In this document: positions 6,822 to 12,614 of the stretch, piece after piece
Layout of the letters: each line of letters starts with the position of its first letter
Numbering within the stretch: position 1 is the stretch's first letter
NCBI GenBank assembly: GCA_017503305.1
Contig: JAFVTJ010000171.1
Location: 1-12,614 of the forward strand
Length of the DNA stretch: 12,614 nucleotides
From: Clostridia bacterium
Lineage (GTDB): Bacteria > Bacillota_A > Clostridia > Oscillospirales > Acutalibacteraceae
Direction: 5' to 3'
Notes under the pieces: generated by a model
Seen by the model: only the letters and a program-made list of their open reading frames with translations
What the model was told of the DNA's origin: nothing
Database searches by the model: none
Position numbers and translations under genes: made by a program

Positions 6822-7958
6822 ATGAAAAAAATTGCCATGGTAATCGGCGGTTCTAATGGACTTGGTGCTGCCGCAGTTCAAAAACTAATTTCAGAAAATT
6901 ACAGTAAAATTTATGTTGTTGATAAAACCAACCCTATTCTTTCCGATGAAAGAATAACTTTTGTCAGGTTTAACTTACTTAGTGATGAACCTGAAAGCCT
7001 ACTGCAATATAACGATATTGATACATTAATCATTACTGCAGGTGTCGGCAGATTGGATTATTTCCAAAATCTTACCAAAACCGAAATTGATTTAATGTTC
7101 AAGATTAACACCGTTTCGTTAGTTAAAATCATTAGTGCTTTTTATAATAAAATCAATAGCGCGGATGATTTTTACTGTACCGTTATTTCAAGTATTGCAG
7201 GTTTGGTATCATCGCCCTTATATGCGGTTTATTCTGCCTCGAAGGCTGCGTTATCAAAATTCATTGAAGCAATAAATGCCGAGCTTGAAGGTCAAAACAT
7301 TAAAAACCGTATTTTAGCAGTTGCACCCGGTCAAATTAAGGGTACAAAATTCCACGGCGGCGATAATACCAACATCGATTTAATCACACCCTTAATTAAC
7401 GATATTTATGATAAAATGTTAGAAAGAAATACGTTATTTATACCAAACTTTGAAGTGTACGGTGAAGTTATAAGCCGCTATCACGAAAATCCGCAAAAAT
7501 TTGGTTTAGAAAGTTATGAGTATAAATTAAAAAATAACAATCTTCAAACCAAGCCTAAATTAACGGTTGGCTATTTAACAGGCTCGTTCGACCTTTTCCA
7601 CATCGGTCACCTAAACCTGCTGAAAAGGGCCAAACAATATTGTGACTATTTAATTGTCGGTGTTCATCCCGACGGTTCACACAAAGGTAAAAATTTGCTT
7701 ATTCCCTTTGAACAACGTATGGAAATTATTCGTGGTACTAAATATGCAGATGAAGTTGTAAGTTGCACTCAGTCCGACTTAGATGCTTACGATGAAATTA
7801 AATACGACTTCCTTTTTGTTGGTTCTGACTATAAAGGAAGTGAGCGCTTTAATCACTACGAAGAAGTGCTTAAACCCTTGGGAGTTGAAATCATATACTT
7901 CCCTTACACACAAGAAACAAACAGTACACAAATACGCAATAAAATAACCAACAATTAA
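6822..7958 (+). CDS. Fusion: SDR oxidoreductase + TagD-type cytidylyltransferase
   Basis: A 378-residue two-domain protein. Residues 1 to about 225 are a short-chain dehydrogenase. They show the cofactor loop GGSNGLG (9-15), TAGVG (72-76), the structural Asn in KINTVS (N96), ISSIAG with the catalytic Ser (122-127) and YSASK with Tyr137 and Lys141. Residues 247-376 are a nucleotidyltransferase of the glycerol-3-phosphate cytidylyltransferase type. They show GSFDLFHIGH with the HxGH motif (260-263), VGSDYKGS (333-340) and a C-terminal ETNSTQIRNK in place of the usual ISTT signature. A likely role is reduction of a keto precursor followed by activation to a CDP-polyol for the transferase encoded 14 bases downstream. 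Glycerol, ribitol or another polyol cannot be told apart here. No membrane segment is visible, so it is probably cytosolic. Nucleotide choice (CTP) is inferred from the partner. Confidence 0.88.
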   Translation: MKKIAMVIGGSNGLGAAAVQKLISENYSKIYVVDKTNPILSDERITFVRFNLLSDEPESLLQYNDIDTLIITAGVGRLDYFQNLTKTEIDLMFKINTVSLVKIISAFYNKINSADDFYCTVISSIAGLVSSPLYAVYSASKAALSKFIEAINAELEGQNIKNRILAVAPGQIKGTKFHGGDNTNIDLITPLINDIYDKMLERNTLFIPNFEVYGEVISRYHENPQKFGLESYEYKLKNNNLQTKPKLTVGYLTGSFDLFHIGHLNLLKRAKQYCDYLIVGVHPDGSHKGKNLLIPFEQRMEIIRGTKYADEVVSCTQSDLDAYDEIKYDFLFVGSDYKGSERFNHYEEVLKPLGVEIIYFPYTQETNSTQIRNKITNN

Positions 7959-7972
7959 ATGAGGAATGTATT

Positions 7973-10891
7973 GTGAATATTAATAGAGATTTTAACGTCA
8001 CTCAAAATAAGGGCTTGGTAATATTATCCGACGGAACACAGCTTAATATGACCGCACCGGACTATATGTATTTGCAAATGCTTCAAAATTACGTACTCGA
8101 AATTCTTTCGGTGATTGACGATTTTTGCAAAGAACACAATCTTAAATATTATCTTGGTGAAGGCACTTTGCTTGGCGCCATTCGTCACCAGGGCTTTATT
8201 CCTTGGGATGATGATATTGACATTTTTATGCCCCGCGAGGATTATGACAAGTTTTTCGAATTGGCAAAAACAGGTCTTCCCGAAGGCTACGTAGTTGACA
8301 CTCCCGAAACCAATCCTAAGCATTGGACTATTTTTTCCCACGTTCAGATGACCCGCACTGTACCTTATGTTAAACAACGTTTACAGGGCATTGCGCTTCA
8401 CGCAGGTCCTACCGTTGATATTATGCCCATTGACTATGTTCCTGACGATTCTTCAAAGGCATTGGTTAAAAGGGGTAAACTTATCCAAACACTACGCCGC
8501 ACATTATGGATAAAATCAGGTCTACACAAAATTTCTTGGTATAAAGGATTAAAAAGAAAACTTATGCTCTATTTCCCCTTAAAAATTTATGGGGCATTCC
8601 GTTCTTTCAAATCTTTACATAAGCAAATTAACGGTCTTATGACCTTATCCAACAACTCCGACAGTCAATATGCCACCGTTTTTTCAAGCCTTTATCCCAC
8701 AAAGAAAGAAACCTTTAAAAGAGAGTATTTTGGTAAGCCACTGTATGTTCCTTTTGAAAATTACTCCTTCCCTGTTCCCGAGCACTATGAAAAGATTTTA
8801 GAGCGTGTTTACGGCGATTATAACGCCTTGCCGCGCCTTAAGGATAGACAAAGTAAGCATTTCTTCGCGATTGATGATACACTTTTAAGCCAAGTTAAAG
8901 AACCTGAGATTTTAGAGCTTATCAAAGAAATTGAAGCCTTGTCTATTTCGGAAAATTCGAGAATTGCAAAATACAAGGATGATAAAGAAAATCTTGCTTT
9001 ACCCAAAACTGAAGACCATAAGCTCATAAACCCCTTTGAATATTTAAAGGAAGGTCACGAGCCTTATAAACCCTTGAACACACCGGTTTCAAAAAGCATT
9101 ATCCGTCGTATTTTAGGCAAATGCAAAAGGGTTTTAATAAAGCTCAAAAAGAAGCTTTTCAAAAAGGTAAGACGTTTTATAGCAAACACTCAAAAGAAAA
9201 TTTTAAGAATCACTATCAATAAATACGTCAAATTGCCTATTGATGAAAATTGCGTTTTCTTTGATGCTTTTAGCGGTCTCGGTGTTTTAGACAGTCCCCG
9301 TGCTATTTTCAAAAACCTAATGGCAAGAGATGAATTTAAAAATTACAAATTTGTCTGGGCTATTAACGATGCAAAAATAGCAAAACGCAACCTTAACGAA
9401 TTTGCTAAAAATCCAAACGTTATTTTTATTAAGCGACATTCTAAAAAATATGCTAAATACCTGTCAACAGCCAAATATTTAGTTTCAAACTCTTCAGTTC
9501 CTATGTATTTTGGTAAACGCGATGAACAAATTTATATCAACACTTGGCATGGCGTTCCACTAAAGGTTATGGGCTATGAAAGAGCGGAACAACGTATTAA
9601 TTCAACCGAAAATATCGCCCGTAACTTTATAAATGCCACTCACGTCATCGGCGCTAACCTATTCACTGCCGAGCGAATGTTCAAAAAAGCGTATATGCTG
9701 GATGGCATTTATAAGGGCAAGCTTGTTGATGAACCCCTACCCCGTACCGACACAACAAAGACCTTCACCCGCGAGCAATCGTTAGAAAAGTTAGCAAAAT
9801 TCGGTATTAAAACCGATAAAAAGATTGTAGTTTACGCTCCTACCTGGAAGGGCAAATTATACAATTCGGTTAATGTTGACTTAACCGACCTTAAAGCAGC
9901 GGTTAGAACCCTTAAGGAACGCATTAATTCTGATGAATACGAAGTATTTTTACGCGTTCACTACTTTATCTACCGCGCGATTAGTATGGATAAGGAATTA
10001 AGCAAGATTTGTATTCCCTTTACCGTTGATACAAACGAGCTTCTCCCCGCAGTTGATGTCTTGATTTCCGACTATTCAAGTATCTTCTTTGATTTCTTAA
10101 GCACAGGCAAGCCAATCCTTTTTTATGTTCCCGACCTGGCTGATTATTCCGAAAACCGCGGTCTTTACATTTCACTTGATGAGCTTCCGGGCCCCGTAAG
10201 TGAAAATCTTGAAGATATTGCCGATTACATCAACAATATCGAACAGGTTAAAAAGGATTACGCCGATAATTATTCAAAAATGTTTGATTGGTGCTGTTCT
10301 AAGGAAGACGGCAAGGTTTGTGACCGTGTTATCGACGATATCTTCTTCGGTAAGCCTTGTAAGACGGTTTCCTGCACTACCGATAAGAAGAAAATTCTTA
10401 TTATGGCAGATTTCACCACCAATTTTACAAACAAATCAAGACTTATTAAGTATTTCGATACCATCGATTACGATAAATATGATATCACCCTGCTAAGCGG
10501 TAAGCCCACCGATGCTCACCAAAAGCAAGTTCTTGAAGATATCAACAAAAACGTTCGTATTTTGATTAACGATATGGCGCCCAACGTAAACCACCGCAAG
10601 CTTAAAAAGATTTATTCGCGCTTGCAAAAGGGCAAAATCACCATCGAAAAGGCAAGCGATATTATCAATATGCAACACGAATGGCGCCGTTTGGTTGGTA
10701 TTTCGGAATTTGATAAGCTCATTTTCGTGCAACCTAATAATATGCCTGAAAATTGGATGCTTCTCGCCCACAATACACCTATTGATGATAAGGTATTTGT
10801 AAGCCATAAAACAATTGATAAAAATATCTTTGAAAGAGAATCATTCATAGCTTTGTTTGATAAGGTTTACACCGATTTTACAGAACTTTAA
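7973..10891 (+). CDS. Multidomain LicD / CDP-glycerol glycerophosphotransferase (TagF-like) with partial GT-B tail
   Basis: A 972-residue fusion. Residues 33 to about 290 are a LicD/fukutin-type phosphotransferase domain: GEGTLLGAIRHQGFIPWDDD (62-81) continues into the metal-binding DID, with TVDIMPID further on (147-154). Residues 374-412 form a linker with 17 Lys/Arg and no acidic residue, probably contacting the membrane surface. Residues about 420-795 are a TagB/TagF-like transferase: NTWHGVPLK (523-531, His526), YAPTWKG (621-627), RVHYF (661-665, His663) and ISDYSSIFFDFLSTGKPI (698-715). Residues about 803-972 resemble the first Rossmann half of a GT-B glycosyltransferase (KKILIMADF, IDYDKYDITLLSG), then the protein stops. 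The start is GTG at 7973 with GAGG 8 bases upstream; no ATG in this frame lies before the LicD domain until residue 26. It likely transfers and extends polyol phosphate from the CDP-polyol made by the preceding enzyme. Confidence 0.9.
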   Translation: MNINRDFNVTQNKGLVILSDGTQLNMTAPDYMYLQMLQNYVLEILSVIDDFCKEHNLKYYLGEGTLLGAIRHQGFIPWDDDIDIFMPREDYDKFFELAKTGLPEGYVVDTPETNPKHWTIFSHVQMTRTVPYVKQRLQGIALHAGPTVDIMPIDYVPDDSSKALVKRGKLIQTLRRTLWIKSGLHKISWYKGLKRKLMLYFPLKIYGAFRSFKSLHKQINGLMTLSNNSDSQYATVFSSLYPTKKETFKREYFGKPLYVPFENYSFPVPEHYEKILERVYGDYNALPRLKDRQSKHFFAIDDTLLSQVKEPEILELIKEIEALSISENSRIAKYKDDKENLALPKTEDHKLINPFEYLKEGHEPYKPLNTPVSKSIIRRILGKCKRVLIKLKKKLFKKVRRFIANTQKKILRITINKYVKLPIDENCVFFDAFSGLGVLDSPRAIFKNLMARDEFKNYKFVWAINDAKIAKRNLNEFAKNPNVIFIKRHSKKYAKYLSTAKYLVSNSSVPMYFGKRDEQIYINTWHGVPLKVMGYERAEQRINSTENIARNFINATHVIGANLFTAERMFKKAYMLDGIYKGKLVDEPLPRTDTTKTFTREQSLEKLAKFGIKTDKKIVVYAPTWKGKLYNSVNVDLTDLKAAVRTLKERINSDEYEVFLRVHYFIYRAISMDKELSKICIPFTVDTNELLPAVDVLISDYSSIFFDFLSTGKPILFYVPDLADYSENRGLYISLDELPGPVSENLEDIADYINNIEQVKKDYADNYSKMFDWCCSKEDGKVCDRVIDDIFFGKPCKTVSCTTDKKKILIMADFTTNFTNKSRLIKYFDTIDYDKYDITLLSGKPTDAHQKQVLEDINKNVRILINDMAPNVNHRKLKKIYSRLQKGKITIEKASDIINMQHEWRRLVGISEFDKLIFVQPNNMPENWMLLAHNTPIDDKVFVSHKTIDKNIFERESFIALFDKVYTDFTEL

Positions 10892-10897
10892 TTTAAC

Positions 10898-10927
10898 AAA
10901 AACCGTTGGGAATTCCAACGGTTTTTA
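10898..10927. terminator. Bidirectional rho-independent terminator
   Basis: CCGTTGG (10903-10909) pairs with CCAACGG (10915-10921) around the loop GAATT. Flanking A5/T5 runs extend the stem and act as U tracts on either strand. It starts 7 bases after the stop of the 972-residue gene and also lies 26 bases past the stop of the convergent permease gene, so it should end both. Confidence 0.93.
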
Positions 10928-10952
10928 ATATTTTGTAACACTCTATTATTCC

Positions 10953-11678
10953 TTACAGCTTTTTCATACATTTAATAAAACAAACCACGGCAAGCACTAA
11001 ATTGATAACACTATATAAAACAATCGGTAAAATGTGCGAGAATGCAAGCTCAAAATTACCGCTATATAGCGCCTTTTCCATTTCTACCGCATGAACAAAC
11101 GGAAGGACATTTGCAATTTTTTCAAAAAATCCGCCTACAAGCTTTAAATCAAACCACACGCCCGAAAGCCACGCCGAAAGATTGGTAAGTAATGCACCGC
11201 AAATACCGCCGACCTGCTTTACACCCAAAAGGCTACCACACAATAGTCCTAAAGAAATATTAAAAATCGCCATAGGTATTAATCCAATAACGGCATATAT
11301 AATGTTTACATTAACCTCTAGGCCTAACGGTATTGCAAACAAATAGCAAATAACCGCCTGCCCCAACGTAATCGGCAGTAAAGGCAGCATATACCCCATT
11401 ATAAAATCAACTGCCGTGAGCGGTGTTGTAAAAAGCCTTTGCAGAAATGCGCTTTCGCGGTCTTTGGCAACAAGAGTTGCCGAAAAAAGCGTAATAAACG
11501 AAAGTCCAAATACCGTAATACCGGGCGTTAGCGTGCCAATTTCGAACAAAACAACAGGGACATTCGCTTGTATTGTGCTTAAAAGCAAAAGCAAAACCAA
11601 GGGAAACCCCAAGCCGAAGCAAAGATTTATCGGGTCGCGCAAAATTTCTTTAGCGTTTCTTTTTGCAAAGGTTAACAT
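10953..11678 (-). CDS. ABC-2 type transporter permease
   Basis: A 241-residue membrane protein with about six helices (roughly 19-36, 52-71, 95-118, 127-150, 158-176 and 213-236). KDRESAFLQRLFTTPLTAVDF (72-92) is the conserved 'DRE.g.l.rl..tP' loop of NatB/DrrB-like ABC-2 permeases, and LSGVWFD (171-177) is the usual late motif. It pairs with the ATPase encoded just upstream as a likely exporter; the substrate (drug, peptide, lipid or ion) cannot be deduced. The ATG at 11678 overlaps the ATPase stop as TGATG, with GGAGGG about 9 bases upstream. An in-frame GTG three bases earlier (11681) is also possible and would add one Met. The gene faces the phosphopolymer genes and shares the terminator at 10898-10927. 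Confidence 0.92.
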   Translation of the reverse strand: MLTFAKRNAKEILRDPINLCFGLGFPLVLLLLLSTIQANVPVVLFEIGTLTPGITVFGLSFITLFSATLVAKDRESAFLQRLFTTPLTAVDFIMGYMLPLLPITLGQAVICYLFAIPLGLEVNVNIIYAVIGLIPMAIFNISLGLLCGSLLGVKQVGGICGALLTNLSAWLSGVWFDLKLVGGFFEKIANVLPFVHAVEMEKALYSGNFELAFSHILPIVLYSVINLVLAVVCFIKCMKKL

Positions 11679-12406
11679 CACGTCACACCCTCCTTAACAA
11701 TTTTTACAAAAGCGGTTTCAAAATTTTCGGCATCCGCTTTATCAACAAACTCCTTAGCAGTACCTGCTGCAAGGAGTTTTCCGTTTTTCATAACTCCAAT
11801 TCGGTCGGAAAGCGCTTCGGCTTCTTCCATATAATGAGTTGTTAAAATAATAGTTATCTTACCCTTTAGCGAGCGGATAACCTCCCAAAGCTCGTGCCTT
11901 GCGATAACATCAAGCCCAAGTGTTGGCTCATCCAAAAACAAAATCTCAGGCTCGCTAATCAAAGCCATCGTTATGCTAAGGCGCCTTTGCCACCCGCCCG
12001 AAAGCTTGCCCGCTTTTCTGTTAAGAACAGTCTCCAAATCAAATTGGTCGCAAAGCTCTTTGATTTTTACCTTGGTTTTCTCTTTAGAAAACCCGTGAAT
12101 ACCGCATACAAGCTCCAAATTCTCCTTAACCGAAAGATTAGGCGCAATAGCGGTTTCTTGCGGGGATACACCGATTAAACGCTTTACTTCGCCCGCATCT
12201 CTTTTTATACTAAAACCGCCTACCAAAGCGTCGCCATCCGTCGCCTTCGCCACACAGGAAAGCATTTTTATAACCGTTGTCTTCCCCGCACCGTTAACAC
12301 CCAAGAGCGAAAATAATTCGCCCTGCCTTATCTCTAAATCGAGCCTATCTACCGCCGTTATATCCTTGTATTTCTTTACAAGACCTATCGTTTTTATAGC
12401 AAACAT
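11678..12406 (-). CDS. ABC transporter ATP-binding protein of a two-gene exporter
   Basis: A 242-residue ATPase of normal single-domain length. Walker A GVNGAGKTT is at residues 36-44, the Q-loop SPQET at 81-85 (Gln83), the signature LSGGWQRR at 135-142, Walker B ILFLDEPT at 155-162 and the switch histidine in TTHYMEEAE at 189-197. The signature has Trp where most ATPases have Gln, and the D-loop reads GLDV rather than GLDP; both occur in the DrrA/CcmA-like branch. It energises the permease encoded next, with which it shares a one-base stop/start overlap. The ATG at 12406 follows GGAGAAGG closely. An extended -10 promoter lies just upstream. The start is well supported, since the frame opens into the usual beta strand FAIKTIGLVKKY. 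Confidence 0.95.
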   Translation of the reverse strand: MFAIKTIGLVKKYKDITAVDRLDLEIRQGELFSLLGVNGAGKTTVIKMLSCVAKATDGDALVGGFSIKRDAGEVKRLIGVSPQETAIAPNLSVKENLELVCGIHGFSKEKTKVKIKELCDQFDLETVLNRKAGKLSGGWQRRLSITMALISEPEILFLDEPTLGLDVIARHELWEVIRSLKGKITIILTTHYMEEAEALSDRIGVMKNGKLLAAGTAKEFVDKADAENFETAFVKIVKEGVT

Positions 12407-12433
12407 TACCCTTCTCCTTCTTTAATTTTCTCT

Positions 12434-12442
12434 ATCATAACA
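12434..12442 (-). promoter_or_regulatory. Candidate extended -10 promoter of the two-gene exporter
   Basis: On the minus strand, TGTTATGAT (12442-12434) gives a TGn-extended -10 with TATGAT. No good -35 hexamer stands 16-18 bases upstream, which suits an extended -10 promoter. Transcription would start near 12427, about 20 bases before the ATG at 12406. Confidence 0.5.
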
Positions 12443-12504
12443 AAGTAGAAAGAAGAAATGTGCTTTTTGCGCTATTCGGTAATTTAAATAAATTCATCGG
12501 CAAT

Positions 12505-12530
12505 GAAAAAGCACCCACTTGCGTGAGTGC
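12505..12530 (-). terminator. Rho-independent terminator for the gene at the right edge
   Basis: Read on the minus strand: GCACTCAC, loop GCAA (a GNRA tetraloop), GTGGGTGC, then TTTTTC. The 8-bp stem holds one U-G wobble that pairs only in the minus-strand RNA, so it is directional. It lies 14 bases after the stop of the truncated edge gene. Confidence 0.85.
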
Positions 12531-12543
12531 CTAACATTAAAAA

Positions 12544-12614
12544 TCACAATATCCCAAACAAAATAAATCCAACCGTATTTATTGCAAAGTTAGCAAACAT
12601 ATGAACAAACCAAG
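12544..12614 (-). CDS. C-terminal end of a membrane protein, possibly CPBP-family protease (cut by window edge)
   Basis: Only 22 codons lie in the window, ending in TGA at 12546-12544. The peptide starts WFVHMFANFAINTVG and is strongly hydrophobic. HMFAN fits the HxxxN motif that lies near the C-terminus of CPBP (CAAX/Abi-type) intramembrane proteases, but 22 residues are too few for certainty. The other two frames on this strand hit stops sooner, and a good terminator follows at 12530-12505, which supports a real gene end. Confidence 0.5.
   Translation of the reverse strand, partial: WFVHMFANFAINTVGFILFGIL

Noticed and set aside
8024..8377. A 117-residue minus-strand frame
   Set aside because: It is antisense to the LicD domain motifs, which are clearly coding on the plus strand.
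6822..10891. Phosphopolymer module as a recently acquired island
   Set aside because: No insertion sequence, integrase, tRNA or flanking repeat is visible, and codon and base use look by eye like the neighbouring genes.
11894..12178. A 94-residue plus-strand frame
   Set aside because: It is antisense to the conserved core of the exporter ATPase and has no start signals.
1..12614. CRISPR array, tRNA or rRNA genes, or phage defence genes
   Set aside because: No regularly spaced repeats, no tRNA-like cloverleaf or rRNA sequence that I could recognise, and no nuclease, methyltransferase or toxin-antitoxin motif among the real frames.

Overview
The window looks like a chromosomal segment of a low-GC Gram-positive bacterium, most likely a member of the Clostridia such as an uncultured gut Oscillospirales-type organism. 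This is inferred from AT-rich intergenic DNA with strong sigma-A-type promoters, GGAGG-type ribosome binding sites, gene families common in Clostridia (a small two-helix DUF6106-like protein, a GldG plus DUF4340 ABC system) and cell-wall phosphopolymer enzymes of teichoic-acid type. I see no tRNA, rRNA, CRISPR array, insertion sequence, integrase or phage gene.

Layout: (1) 1-1224, minus strand: a small membrane protein followed by the start of a bifunctional NAD(P)HX repair enzyme that runs off the left edge. (2) 1331-1588, plus strand: an orphan PqqD-like peptide-binding protein. It is divergent from region 1, and the two promoters appear to share one palindromic -35 hexamer. A bidirectional terminator follows it. 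(3) 1635-6521, minus strand: a four-gene operon of ABC ATPase, ABC-2 permease, GldG-like extracytoplasmic protein and DUF4340 protein, with start/stop overlaps or very short gaps. (4) 6822-10891, plus strand: two large fusion proteins. The first joins an SDR oxidoreductase to a TagD-type cytidylyltransferase. The second joins a LicD domain, a very basic linker, a CDP-glycerol glycerophosphotransferase (TagB/TagF-like) domain and what looks like half of a GT-B glycosyltransferase. (5) 10953-12406, minus strand: a two-gene ABC-2 exporter (ATPase, permease) converging on region 4 across a bidirectional terminator. (6) 12544-12614, minus strand: the last 22 residues of a membrane protein, possibly a CPBP-family protease, with its terminator.

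Functionally, the most coherent unit is region 4. The first protein could reduce a sugar or ketose precursor and activate the product as a CDP-polyol. The second could transfer the polyol phosphate to an acceptor (LicD) and extend it (TagF-like), so two polypeptides could hold most of the cytosolic chemistry for a teichoic-acid-like polymer or decoration. The four-gene Gld-like operon and the two-gene exporter are separate ABC systems whose substrates cannot be read from the sequence. Every functional assignment here rests on motif reading alone, without a database search.
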